From an uncultured bacterium (lineage in GTDB: Bacteria > Bacteroidota > Ignavibacteria > Kapaibacteriales > UBA4661), in NCBI GenBank assembly GCA_937899715.1, contig CALCNX010000040.1, positions 1 to 43,727 on the forward strand: a stretch of 43,727 bases of DNA. Direction: 5' to 3'. Below, piece after piece: positions 1-8,877 of the stretch (positions within the stretch are counted from its first letter, which is position 1; the number at the start of each line of letters is the position of its first letter). The notes under the pieces were generated by a model. That model had not been told where the DNA came from and made no database searches. It saw only the letters and a program-made list of their open reading frames with translations. Made by a program: the position numbers and the translations under genes.

Positions 1-1
1 G

Positions 2-2464
2 ACACGCCTGACCAACAAAGACGGCTTGCCGGAAGGCACGATGGGGCGCGTCGGCATTTCTTTTGCCAAGAACGCTCCGGGTGTGGTCTATGCGCTTGTG
101 GAAGCAAAGGAAAGTGCACTGCTGCGCTCAGACGATGGTGGCGAAAAATGGCGCATGGTGAACAATAAATTTGACATCAACCCGCGCCCCTTCTACTTCT
201 GCGACATTCGCGTTCATCCGCAAAATGAAAACACGATTTACCGCTTGCAGGTAACGATGGATGTGAGCACAGACGGCGGCAAGAGCTTTTCACCGCTCTA
301 TCCCTACACGACCATTCATCCCGACCATCACGAACTATGGATTCATCCCAACGGTAAGTATATGCTTGTCGGTAACGACGGCGGTATCGGCATTTCGGAG
401 GACAACGGCAAAAACTGGCGCTTTGTGGATAATCTCCCGCTTGGGCAGTTCTACCACGTAGCACTGGACAATGATTACCCGTTCAACATCTACGGTGGCT
501 TGCAGGACAACGGTTCGTGGCGCGGTCCTTCCAACTCGCTGCATTTCGACGGCATCTACAACTATGACTGGATTACCGTTGGCTTTGGTGACGGCTTTGC
601 GACCGTTCCCGACCCCGAAAACAACGAATACTGCTATGCAATGTCGCAAGGCGGAGCGCTGCTGTACGGGCACATCAAGACAGGTGTTCGTAAAAGTATT
701 CGCCCCACCGAGAGCCGTCCGGGTGAGCCGGAAGTGAAGCACCGTTACAACTGGAACGCTGCGATTGCGCTTGACCCCTTCAACTCAAAAACACTCTATT
801 ACGGCAGCCAATTCGTCCACAAAAGCGTAAACAAAGGCGACTCGTGGCAAATCATCAGCCCCGACCTCACCACCAACGACCCCGCAAAGCAAAAATCCAA
901 CGAGAGCGGCGGTATCACACGCGACGTAACGGCGGCGGAGAACCACTGCACAATTTTGTCCATTGCGCCAAGCCCTTTGAAAGAAGGCGTACTCTGGGTT
1001 TCGACTGATGACGGTAACGTGCAGCTTACCCAAGACGGCGGCAAAACGTGGTCTCGCGTAAGCGCAAGCCTCACCGATGGTGCAAAATCACGTGTTCCGG
1101 CGGGAATTTGGTCGCCGCACGTGGAAGCCTCCAAGCATGACCCGGCAACCGCATTTGTCGTTTTCGATGACCACCGTCGTTCAAATTGGGAAACATATGT
1201 TTTTGTTACACACGACTTCGGTAAAACATGGCAATCGCTAGCAACGTCTGAGATAGACGGTTTTTGTCATGTTATTCGCCAAGATATTGTGGAGCCGAAT
1301 TTGCTTTTTGTGGGCACGGAGTTTGGTCTTTATGTTAGCTTGAACGCAGGTAAAAATTGGCAAAAATGGACAAGCGGCTTCCCGACTGTGCCGGTAACGG
1401 ATATGGCGATTCACCAGCGCGACCACGATTTGGTCATTGCCACACACGGGCGCGGTATGTATGTAATGGATGATATTCGTCCATTACGTGAACTGGCAAA
1501 GAAAGGTGCTTCCACGCTTGCATCCAAGCCCCTGCACCTTTTTGAAATTAGCCGTGCCGTTGCTGCAAATTATGAACTCTATGCGGGTGCGTACATCGGC
1601 ACAGGTAGTGCCATGTTCAAAGGTGAGCAGCGTCAGTATGGAGCGCTTATTTCCTACATTCTGAATCCGGCAGACAGTGTTTTGGCAAAAAATGAAACGC
1701 CGAAAGCACAGAAAATCAGTATTGAGATTCTGAACAGTACGGATTCAAGCGTGGTGCGGACGATAAAAGGCACGATGAAAAAAGGTATCAACCGTGTGGC
1801 ATTCGACCTTCGGCGCAAAGAATTTGAGCGCCCGCGCCGCGCAGAACGGGAACGCAGAGACGATGACGGCGATGCAGGCGGTATTGACCTTCTGCCCGGC
1901 ACATACCTTGCCCGCATGAAATATAGCGGCACAACTGCCGTTCAACCCTTTGAAATAGCACCCGAACCCCGCATTAAAGTTGATGCCGGAGCGCTCAAGG
2001 CAATTTACGATATGCAAATGCGCGTTGGCGGTATGATAGAAACCAGCGCCAAAGCAGTTAAGCAGATGGTGGAAATGCGCAAAACGATTAAAACCGTGAA
2101 TGATTTCGCAAAAAGCACACTCGACAAGCCAAAAGCGGACTCGCTGGCAAAAGCCGGAAAAGCGCTTGACAGCAAGTTAGATTCGCTTATGGAACAATTC
2201 ATTCCAAATGAGGAACGAAGCGGCATCTACGACCGTCAGGCAGAAATTATGCCGCAGATTGGCTCGCTGCAAGGAACTATCGGCAGCAGTTACGATGCTC
2301 CTACTGAGGCGGCACAGGTGAAGTTTGAGAAACTAAAAATTCGCTTGGGCGGGGTCTTGGACAGAGTAAATAAACTCTTTGAAACAGATGTAAAGAGCTA
2401 CCGTCAGCAAGTAGAAAATGCTGGATTTACTATTTTTGGCAAGACCGAAGCTCTTAAAAACTAA
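2..2464 (+). CDS. VPS10/sortilin-type beta-propeller protein, 5'-truncated by window edge
   Basis: The frame is open from the first bases of the window, so the true start lies upstream; about 820 residues are visible. The sequence is a chain of BNR/Asp-box-like repeats (SDDGGEKW, STDGGKSF, SEDNGKNW, TQDGGKTW, NAGKNWQKW), which marks the Sortilin-N/VPS10 propeller family often annotated as 'glycosyl hydrolase'. The propeller ends with a HGRGMYVMDD motif near residue 490, followed by a beta domain and a helical C-terminus (about 670-820). No T9SS sorting domain is present. An Arg/Asp-rich patch (RERRDDDGDAGG) sits in a loop before the last domain. It is a paralogue of the protein encoded at 3420-6725 and aligns from that protein's QMGRIGL segment onward, so roughly 270 N-terminal residues, including any signal peptide, are missing here. 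It is probably extracytoplasmic; the substrate is unknown, and enzymatic activity is not demonstrated by any motif I can see. Confidence 0.85.
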   Translation, partial: TRLTNKDGLPEGTMGRVGISFAKNAPGVVYALVEAKESALLRSDDGGEKWRMVNNKFDINPRPFYFCDIRVHPQNENTIYRLQVTMDVSTDGGKSFSPLYPYTTIHPDHHELWIHPNGKYMLVGNDGGIGISEDNGKNWRFVDNLPLGQFYHVALDNDYPFNIYGGLQDNGSWRGPSNSLHFDGIYNYDWITVGFGDGFATVPDPENNEYCYAMSQGGALLYGHIKTGVRKSIRPTESRPGEPEVKHRYNWNAAIALDPFNSKTLYYGSQFVHKSVNKGDSWQIISPDLTTNDPAKQKSNESGGITRDVTAAENHCTILSIAPSPLKEGVLWVSTDDGNVQLTQDGGKTWSRVSASLTDGAKSRVPAGIWSPHVEASKHDPATAFVVFDDHRRSNWETYVFVTHDFGKTWQSLATSEIDGFCHVIRQDIVEPNLLFVGTEFGLYVSLNAGKNWQKWTSGFPTVPVTDMAIHQRDHDLVIATHGRGMYVMDDIRPLRELAKKGASTLASKPLHLFEISRAVAANYELYAGAYIGTGSAMFKGEQRQYGALISYILNPADSVLAKNETPKAQKISIEILNSTDSSVVRTIKGTMKKGINRVAFDLRRKEFERPRRAERERRDDDGDAGGIDLLPGTYLARMKYSGTTAVQPFEIAPEPRIKVDAGALKAIYDMQMRVGGMIETSAKAVKQMVEMRKTIKTVNDFAKSTLDKPKADSLAKAGKALDSKLDSLMEQFIPNEERSGIYDRQAEIMPQIGSLQGTIGSSYDAPTEAAQVKFEKLKIRLGGVLDRVNKLFETDVKSYRQQVENAGFTIFGKTEALKN

Positions 2465-2490
2465 ATCCGCACTTCGCACATTACATTGAT

Positions 2491-2583
2491 TTTCCTTTTA
2501 TCCCGGCTCTCTCCCAAGGGCAGAAGAAGCACAATTACAAACTGCTTCTTTCACTCTCTGGGAGAGGCTTGGATAAGGAAAAA
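2491..2583. repeat. imperfect inverted-repeat element with CTCTCCC core
   Basis: The left arm (TTTCCTTTTATCCCGGC then CTCTCCC) pairs imperfectly with the right arm (GGGAGAGGC then TTGGATAAGGAAA), and an inner AGAAGCA/TGCTTCT pair closes the hairpin. It lies between convergent genes and could act as a transcription terminator, but it shares its CTCTCCC/GGGAGAG core with the larger palindromic element at 16171-16323, so it may be a decayed copy of the same family. Confidence 0.5.
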
Positions 2584-2630
2584 ATTCGTGAAAGTATGCC
2601 CAGGAACTCGTATTTATTCCTCAAGCTGCC

Positions 2631-3155
2631 TCATTCATTGGCTTTTTGAGGCAAATTCTGAGCAAGCAAAAGGAAGTGCCGGGTCTGCCAGACCAGTAAT
2701 ATCAAGCCTGTAATCATATTTGTTCCCACCAACCGTGAGTACCACACGTGATAGCTACGAAAGGTCTGGACAAAGGGAAGAGAAGTCGTGAGAGGCGCAT
2801 CAAAGCTGTTTATTTGTGTTCGCAAGCCGTTCATCTGCGGCGTGAGAATTAGCGCATAGATGCACCACAGCCCCACCATGAGAGAAAGTAGTGCAACCGA
2901 AACCCAAGTCTTTTTGTCGCGGCTTGCAGCAAAAAGAAGTGCAAATCCCACCCCGACCAACACCGCTCCCGAAAGCTCCATCATATTCAAACGATGAAGA
3001 ATGACGGCGTTAAGCGCTCCGGCAAGGTCTTTCGACGGCAGCGTTTTGAATATCACCGGCGCGACTCCTATACCGAAAAAGGCTAGACTGCCGAGCCACA
3101 GCGTCATTCCTGCATAGACGCAGAGCATCGCAAGCATAAGTTTATTTTGTATCAT
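2631..3155 (-). CDS. DUF4149 family (TMEM205-like) integral membrane protein
   Basis: A 174-residue hydrophobic protein with four predicted membrane segments (about residues 8-30, 56-76, 84-106 and 143-163). The layout (N-terminal helix rich in Gly/Phe, GIGVAPVIF, then a conserved loop with LHRLN and a final helix after a Tyr/Arg-rich stretch) fits the DUF4149 family, which has no established biochemical role. It lies on the minus strand downstream of the VPS10 gene, separated from it by about 260 bases full of palindromes, so it is probably not tightly co-transcribed. The family assignment is from pattern recognition; the membrane topology is directly readable. Confidence 0.7.
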   Translation of the reverse strand: MIQNKLMLAMLCVYAGMTLWLGSLAFFGIGVAPVIFKTLPSKDLAGALNAVILHRLNMMELSGAVLVGVGFALLFAASRDKKTWVSVALLSLMVGLWCIYALILTPQMNGLRTQINSFDAPLTTSLPFVQTFRSYHVWYSRLVGTNMITGLILLVWQTRHFLLLAQNLPQKANE

Positions 3156-3222
3156 TTTACCTGTCGTTTCGATGTAAAAAAAATTCTTTGAGGGTCAATG
3201 CTGTTAAATTAAAAGGATGGAG

Positions 3223-3240
3223 TGCGGAATTTATTCCGCA
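3223..3240. repeat. small palindrome (TGCGGAAT/ATTCCGCA)
   Basis: Eight-base arms around a TT centre. The core is preceded by GGAG, matching the outer arm of the next, larger palindrome (GGAGTGCAGAAT), so the two are diverged relatives lying side by side. Confidence 0.6.
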
Positions 3241-3252
3241 GCAAAACGCCCC

Positions 3253-3294
3253 AGAACATTGGAGTGCAGAATAAATTCTGCACTCCAATGTTCT
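3253..3294. repeat. perfect 20-base-arm palindrome
   Basis: AGAACATTGGAGTGCAGAAT, then AA, then its exact reverse complement: 40 of 42 bases pair. There is no T-run on either side, so it does not look like a standard intrinsic terminator. It resembles REP/BIME-type or MITE-like intergenic palindromes; as RNA it would form a very stable hairpin in the VPS10-DUF4149 gap. Confidence 0.8.
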
Positions 3295-3344
3295 TAACAT
3301 AATGCCATTGCCTTTGGGGGGGTAATAGAAACTCAGATGGAAGC

Positions 3345-3397
3345 AAGAATGCCTGTGCGACGGAAGAGAGATTTTCCCCTGTTGCACAGGCATTCTT
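3345..3397. repeat. inverted repeat with 14-base arms
   Basis: AAGAATGCCTGTGC is repeated as its exact complement 25 bases further on. It is the third palindrome in 180 bases and the nearest one to the 3' end of the VPS10 gene, where it could help terminate or stabilise that transcript. Confidence 0.65.
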
Positions 3398-3419
3398 GGC
3401 TGCCGCTCTGTGTCGGTTG

Positions 3420-6400
3420 TTATTTGTCCTTCCACTCCGGCAAGCGCCCCGGCGTGTGTGGCGCTCCCAGTGCTTCCAGTGCTTTTTCAAGGCGCGGAAT
3501 ATCGCCCTCGACTAACTGCTTCAATTTTACCAATTCCTGCTCAAATTCCTGCGCCGCAATAGCATAGCCATTTAGATGCTCTTGTGTGGCTTGCGATGTG
3601 GAGCGCGACTGCTCGTAAGCAATTTGCCCCAACCTATCCAGAATTGCATTTGGAACGTTTTCATTACGTCCTGCAAGGATTTGGTCGCCGCGAAGATTGC
3701 GCAAGAGTAGATTCAAACGCTGCTCCAAGCCGCTTATTTCGTCGCGGAGAGCGAGAGTTTGTGCCGCCTGTGTTTGGGTTGCCGGCGTTTCCATGAGTGC
3801 TTTTTTTATCGAAGCCAATTTTGCTTTTGTGCTGCCGGCAAGGTCGGATGCGCCTTGTGCAGCACGGTACAGATTTGCCGTTTTGCGTTGGAAATCCAGA
3901 AGTGCCTTGCGGTCAGGTGCGGGAAGTGAGGTATTATTGAGTGGAACGACGTTGAACGCCACAGGCTCGGTGATTTGTGTCGTCGTAGCACCCATGCGCT
4001 TGGAAATGCTGACGGAATATGCGCCCGGCAGCACAAAACTGCTCCCGTTATCGTCGTCATCGTCATCGCCGCCGGAGCGCCCAAGAACGATGTCGGGATA
4101 GCGCAGATTCCACGCCACACGCTGCAAACCTGCACTATTGCTGAGGCTCAGACGGCGTACCACGTTGCCCGCAGCATCGCTGACGGTTGCGAAGTAGGAC
4201 GGTGCTTCTTCTTCCTCTTCAGCGCGGAGTTCGTCTTGCGTGAGAGATTTTGCTGCGCCACTTTTTTCTGCTTCTTGACGAATTTGCTTTTTTGTTTTAA
4301 GCGCTTCCTTGAGATACACCGTGAAGACCGCACCAAATGAAGGGTTCTCGCCTAAATAGAACGTTTCACCTAAGAATCCTTTACCGCTGCCACCATAGGG
4401 CGATGATTGGGTATAAAGCAGCGCATCTTTCACCGGAAAGACCGATGCTGCCTTGCTTGCGTCAAATGTGCCTTGCGCAATGGCACGAAGCGGCGTGTAA
4501 TCGTCGAAGATGTAGAAGCCGCGACCGAAAGTTGCCAGCGCGAGGTCATTCTCACGTTTTTGGATAGCAAGGTCACGCACGGCAATCGTCGGAAAATTCC
4601 CTTTGAGCGGCTTCCATGCTTGTCCGCCGTTGGTGCTTGCATAAACGCCAAATTCCGTCCCCACAAAGAGCAGATTCGGCGCAACGTGGTCTTCCACCAG
4701 TGCTAATGTCATGCCGCCGTCGGGCAAATTCCCGCGCAAACTCGTCCATGTCTTGCCTGCGTCGGCGCTTTTGAAAATATAAGGCTTAAAATCTCCGTTT
4801 TTGTGGTTGTCGAAGCAAACGTAGATAACATTTGCGTCGTGCTGCGAACACTCCACGCGGTTCACGTAGGCATTTTCCGGGACACCGCTTATTTTCTCGA
4901 TTTTACGCCATGTTTTGCCACCATCATCGGTGATTTGCACCAAGCCGTCATCCGTGCCGACGACGATAAAACCTTCTTTTTTGGGTGATTCCGAAACGGT
5001 AGAGATATTCCCATAAAACGCCGTCGAAGCATTCTTCGCAACGGCATCCACGCTCCAAATTTTGCCCATCACTGGCAGTTTATCGCGGTCAAGGTGGCGC
5101 GTCAAATCAGGGCTGATGGCTTTCCACGAATTTCCTCTGTCGTCGGAGCGGAAGAGTTTTTGAGCACCAAAATACAGGCGCGTGTTCAGGTGCGGGCTGA
5201 TGATAAGCGGCGCGTCCCAGTTCCAGCGTAACGGCTCCTCGCCCTTGCCGTGCTGCGGCTGAATACCAATACGTTCACCACTTTTTTTATCGAATCGCGC
5301 CAAACCGCCATTTTGGAATTCGGCGTAAACGATGTTCGGGTCTTTGGGGTCAATCTGTGATTGGAAGCCGTCGCCGCCTTGTGTGACGAACCAATCGTAA
5401 TTAGTAATACCGTTTTGCGTAATTGTTCTGGACGGACCACCAAGCGAGAAGTTATCTTGTGTTCCGCCATAAACACCATAAAACGGAAGCGCATTATCTA
5501 CCGAGACGCGGTAAAACTGGGTGATTGGTAGATTGGGGGTGTGCCGCCAGTTCTGAGCGCGGTCGAACGTTTCGTACAAGCCGCCATCGCAGCCAACCAA
5601 ATAATGATTCGTGTTTTCGGGGTCAATCCACATTGCGTGATTATCCACGTGCTTTGACTTTGTTCCAAGCGCCTTCAGTGTTGTACCGGCATCATCAGAA
5701 ACCATGATATTAAAGTTCATCACGTAGATTCTGTCTGCATTTTTGGGGTCTGTGTAAATCGTAGCATAGTACATCATTGTTGTTTCATAGCCATTGCGCT
5801 TTTCCCATGTCGTCCCTCGGTCGGTAGAGCGAAAAATACCACCTTTTTTGTTGGCAGCTTCCACGTGGGCATAGAGAACATCAGGGATGGACGGTGCAAT
5901 GGCGAGTCCGATGCGCCCCATTTGTCCTGCGGGCAAACCACTTTCGATTTTCTGCCACGACGCACCACCATCGGTGCTTTTGTGAATCGTACATTCGGGA
6001 CCACCATCAATCAACGTCCAAGCGTGTCGGCGACGCTGATACGATGCGGCATAGAGAACATCAGGATTGCGTGGGTCAAAGACCACATCGGTAACGCCCG
6101 TGTTTTCGCTAATGGTCAAAGACGCTTTCCACGTTTTACCGCCGTCGGTGGATTTGTACAATCCACGCTCACCACCTGCTGACCAGAGTGGACCTTGTGC
6201 GGCAGCGTAAACCACATTGGAATTGCGCGGGTCAACGAGGATTCTGGCAATATGCTCGGAAGTCTTCAAGCCCATATTTTTCCACGACTTCCCGCCATCG
6301 TCCGAACGGTAAATGCCGTCACCATAACCGACGCTGCGCTGAGAGTTGTTTTCGCCCGTTCCGACCCATACTGTGTGCGGGTTTGTGGGGTCAATCGTAA

Positions 6401-6725
6401 CGCAGCCGATAGAATACGAGCCTTCATTTTCAAAAACAGGCTGCCACGTAATACCGGCATTTGCCGTCTTCCAGACACCGCCTGAGGCAGCCGCCACGTA
6501 CCAGACGCTCGGCTGTGCGGGATGCACGGCAATAGAGGAAATGCGCCCCGACGTAATCGCCGGACCGATAGGGCGAAGTTTGAAAGCGTCGTAGCTTAGT
6601 TTTGATGCGGGTTCCGAGGCTTCTTTCGCTCCTGATTGAGCAAGCGTGGTCATAACCGCACAAACGGACGTCAACACGAGCACCAAAGCGCTACGCGAGA
6701 CCAAAGAGAGAAAAGTACGATTCAT
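3420..6725 (-). CDS. VPS10/sortilin-type multi-propeller secreted protein
   Basis: The start was chosen at the Met that begins a clear signal peptide (MNRTFLSLVSRSALVLVL... ending near TLAQ, residue about 30); the open frame extends upstream but that part has no signal character. The mature protein has about 1,070 residues. It carries many Asp-box/BNR motifs (SDDGGKSW, STDGGKTW, STDGGASW, SDDRGNSW, TDDGGKTW, SADAGKTW, STNGGQAW), spread over two propellers, with FGRGFYIFDD closing the second. A beta domain follows, then a helical C-terminal region. A run of six Asp (GGDDDDDDNGSS) sits in a loop of the late beta domain. There is no T9SS tail. It is paralogous to the truncated protein at the window's left edge, in opposite orientation. 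Family members are often labelled glycosyl hydrolases, but I see no catalytic motif; export to periplasm or surface is the firm inference. Confidence 0.88.
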   Translation of the reverse strand: MNRTFLSLVSRSALVLVLTSVCAVMTTLAQSGAKEASEPASKLSYDAFKLRPIGPAITSGRISSIAVHPAQPSVWYVAAASGGVWKTANAGITWQPVFENEGSYSIGCVTIDPTNPHTVWVGTGENNSQRSVGYGDGIYRSDDGGKSWKNMGLKTSEHIARILVDPRNSNVVYAAAQGPLWSAGGERGLYKSTDGGKTWKASLTISENTGVTDVVFDPRNPDVLYAASYQRRRHAWTLIDGGPECTIHKSTDGGASWQKIESGLPAGQMGRIGLAIAPSIPDVLYAHVEAANKKGGIFRSTDRGTTWEKRNGYETTMMYYATIYTDPKNADRIYVMNFNIMVSDDAGTTLKALGTKSKHVDNHAMWIDPENTNHYLVGCDGGLYETFDRAQNWRHTPNLPITQFYRVSVDNALPFYGVYGGTQDNFSLGGPSRTITQNGITNYDWFVTQGGDGFQSQIDPKDPNIVYAEFQNGGLARFDKKSGERIGIQPQHGKGEEPLRWNWDAPLIISPHLNTRLYFGAQKLFRSDDRGNSWKAISPDLTRHLDRDKLPVMGKIWSVDAVAKNASTAFYGNISTVSESPKKEGFIVVGTDDGLVQITDDGGKTWRKIEKISGVPENAYVNRVECSQHDANVIYVCFDNHKNGDFKPYIFKSADAGKTWTSLRGNLPDGGMTLALVEDHVAPNLLFVGTEFGVYASTNGGQAWKPLKGNFPTIAVRDLAIQKRENDLALATFGRGFYIFDDYTPLRAIAQGTFDASKAASVFPVKDALLYTQSSPYGGSGKGFLGETFYLGENPSFGAVFTVYLKEALKTKKQIRQEAEKSGAAKSLTQDELRAEEEEEAPSYFATVSDAAGNVVRRLSLSNSAGLQRVAWNLRYPDIVLGRSGGDDDDDDNGSSFVLPGAYSVSISKRMGATTTQITEPVAFNVVPLNNTSLPAPDRKALLDFQRKTANLYRAAQGASDLAGSTKAKLASIKKALMETPATQTQAAQTLALRDEISGLEQRLNLLLRNLRGDQILAGRNENVPNAILDRLGQIAYEQSRSTSQATQEHLNGYAIAAQEFEQELVKLKQLVEGDIPRLEKALEALGAPHTPGRLPEWKDK

Positions 6726-6819
6726 AGAAAAAGGCGGAAGCTGGTGAATAAAAAAGTGAGGTGCGGACACACATCCGCGATAATAGCTTGCTGTGAGTAG
6801 TTGCGGAGTAAGCGCAGTG

Positions 6820-7926
6820 CTACATCCAATCTTCTTTGTCCGTCTGCGCTGCCGATTCATAATGGCGCACTTGGCGGAGTTGTCCGAGCGATTGCACACC
6901 CGTCAGGAACATCGTTGCCCGAAGCTGATAGTGCCAGCCGCGTATCATAGCGGCAAGTGCAGGCTGCCCCTCGTCCATGAGCGTTTGCAGGAAAGGACGT
7001 GCTGCCGATGCCATATCGGCACCAAGCGAAATTGCTTTTGCCACATCCAGCCCTGACGAAATGCCGCCAGAAGCAATGACCGTCACTTCTTTCCGAAAGC
7101 CCTTGTGGAATTTTCGGACTTCTTCCAGCATTTGCAAACATTCCAGCGTGGTCAAACCCCAATCCCAAAAAATCTTTTTGTAACGGTTTTCTGCCTGCTG
7201 TTCGGGGCTGTTCCCGTCAGTAGCATTAGAGCGCATGATTTCTACTCCCGCCCAACTTGTGCCGCCTGCTCCGGCTACGTCTATCATGCGTACCCCCGCG
7301 CCCATAAGAGCAATTGCCACGCCGGAGGAAATACCTGCACCGACTTCTTTGACGATAATCGGTACACTAAGTGTCTTGCATAAGTCTTCAATGCCTGCGA
7401 GTACGCCCTTGAAGCGAGGCGAACCTTCCGGCTGCATGAGTTCTTGGAGTGGATTCAAGTGTATAGTCAAAGCATCAGCTTCTATCATTTCGACGATGCG
7501 GTGCAACTGTGAACGCACCTCCGGCTTTGCTACTTCTGCGCCGCCAATATTGGCAGTGATGGGAATATGCGGGGCGACCTTGCGAGCAATGCTGAAAGAC
7601 TCGTGGAACTGCGATGTTTCCAGTGCTTGACGCTGCGAACCCACGCCCATCGGGATATTTGCTTCTGCGCAGACCTCCGCCAACTCACGATTGATGCGCT
7701 CTGCCTCGGCGTAGCCGCCTGTCATGCAGGATACCATGAGCGGCATCGCCACACGCTTTTGTAAGAACGTAATTTCTGTTTTGACATCCTCAAAGTCCAT
7801 TTCCGGCAGCGCATTGTGAATGAAGGAAATTCGCTCAAAGCCGCTTGTTTTCGTGCGAAAGGTAACTCGTTCATTGACGCAGAGGTCAACGTGGTCTTTT
7901 TTGCGGGAGGAGGTTGGTGAAGTCAT
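6820..7926 (-). CDS. fni: type 2 isopentenyl-diphosphate delta-isomerase (FMN-dependent)
   Basis: It interconverts isopentenyl and dimethylallyl diphosphate using reduced FMN and Mg2+. The start is the Met of MTSPTSSRKKDHVDLC, since upstream in-frame sequence is unrelated to the family and the N-terminal RKxxH motif (here RKKDH) is a family signature. This gives 368 residues, slightly above the usual ~340-350. Visible motifs: SCMTGG (about 66-71), GVGSQRQ (about 94-100), HLNPLQELMQPEG (Mg/substrate loop, about 160), GGTSWAGVE (about 220) and the FMN-phosphate region ASGGISSGLDVAKAISLGAD (about 300). The gene lies just downstream of the glycosyltransferase and SDR on the same strand. With dxr elsewhere in the window, the cell makes isoprenoids by the MEP route, where the isomerase is non-essential and balances IPP/DMAPP. 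Confidence 0.95.
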   Translation of the reverse strand: MTSPTSSRKKDHVDLCVNERVTFRTKTSGFERISFIHNALPEMDFEDVKTEITFLQKRVAMPLMVSCMTGGYAEAERINRELAEVCAEANIPMGVGSQRQALETSQFHESFSIARKVAPHIPITANIGGAEVAKPEVRSQLHRIVEMIEADALTIHLNPLQELMQPEGSPRFKGVLAGIEDLCKTLSVPIIVKEVGAGISSGVAIALMGAGVRMIDVAGAGGTSWAGVEIMRSNATDGNSPEQQAENRYKKIFWDWGLTTLECLQMLEEVRKFHKGFRKEVTVIASGGISSGLDVAKAISLGADMASAARPFLQTLMDEGQPALAAMIRGWHYQLRATMFLTGVQSLGQLRQVRHYESAAQTDKEDWM

Positions 7927-7994
7927 TGTAGAGCAAAATGTTGTGTGGTGAAGAGTGGTCAATAGGCTGCAATGTGCTTGTGCGAAGGGGCATC

Positions 7995-8759
7995 TTACTC
8001 TCGAATCACTTCCCACTCGCTTGCGACGGAGCGCTTCAGGAAAATGACAGCAATAGAATTTGAGAACCAGCGCCAAATAATTGCCCAGTAGCCATACTTA
8101 CGAAAGCGGCGCGGGGACTCGTACACCAGTGCTTTCGGAAGCCATGCAATCGTGCCGAGTTTGCGCAAACGGGTGTACAAATCAAAATCTTCTCCGGCGA
8201 CAATCGTGCCGTTATATCCGCCAACGGCAGTAAATACTTCATGGCGTATGATTTGGCACTCGCCGCGCCCCATGCCGATTCCAAGCAGGTTGAGCGCTTG
8301 AACGTAGAGGTTCATAAAGCTGTGAAAAATCACATCCGACCAAATTCGCTCCTCCGGCATGATGCGCACAGGCGTAGTAGCTGCGGGCGATGTTTGGCGG
8401 AGTTTAGCGTCATTTGCCCATGCTTCAATGCTCCGGCAAAGTTCGTCCATATCGTGCGGACTCGTATCAGCATTGAGAAAAACCAGTATTGGTGAGCTTG
8501 CCAGGCGTGCTCCTGCATTGCGTCCTTCGGCAATCGTTTGGCGCTTCGTCTCGGTGTGGCGGGTAAGTGCTGTTACAAAACCGCTTTCGCGGGCTTTTTC
8601 AATAATGTCAAACGTTCCGTCTGTGCTGCCGCCATCGCTAATAATAATTTCTAACCCGTATTGTTGCTGTCGTTCAAGCGTAAATTGTTCTAAAAGCCGC
8701 ATGAGCAGATGCTCTTCGTTCAAAACAGGAATGATAAAGCTAATGTTGTACTGGTGCAT
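7995..8759 (-). CDS. family 2 glycosyltransferase
   Basis: A 254-residue GT-A fold enzyme that starts directly with the nucleotide-binding strand (ISFIIPVLNEE), has the DGGSTDGT motif at about residue 40 and a DxD-like NADTSPHD near residue 95. A second acidic motif, AGEDFDLYTRL, lies at about residue 190 and is where the ED-type catalytic base sits in this family. C-terminal sequence (YWAIIWRWFSNSIAVIFL) is hydrophobic and may touch the membrane. The acceptor cannot be told from sequence; such enzymes often act in polyprenyl-phosphate or glycolipid synthesis, and the isoprenoid isomerase gene follows it 68 bases downstream on the same strand. Confidence 0.85.
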   Translation of the reverse strand: MHQYNISFIIPVLNEEHLLMRLLEQFTLERQQQYGLEIIISDGGSTDGTFDIIEKARESGFVTALTRHTETKRQTIAEGRNAGARLASSPILVFLNADTSPHDMDELCRSIEAWANDAKLRQTSPAATTPVRIMPEERIWSDVIFHSFMNLYVQALNLLGIGMGRGECQIIRHEVFTAVGGYNGTIVAGEDFDLYTRLRKLGTIAWLPKALVYESPRRFRKYGYWAIIWRWFSNSIAVIFLKRSVASEWEVIRE

Positions 8760-8877
8760 AGTGAAGTGCAGTCAAAGCAGAGCATGGCGGTAAAAAAGGG
8801 CAATCAACGGCAACGTAGGTTGGTCAATTGCCCCAAATGGTGCATCAAATCTTGTCTTACTGTACGTCGTCGTCAGT

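Noticed and set aside
2486..2713. 75-codon plus-strand open frame after the first VPS10 gene
   Set aside because: It covers the inverted repeat and runs antisense into the DUF4149 gene; no coding character.
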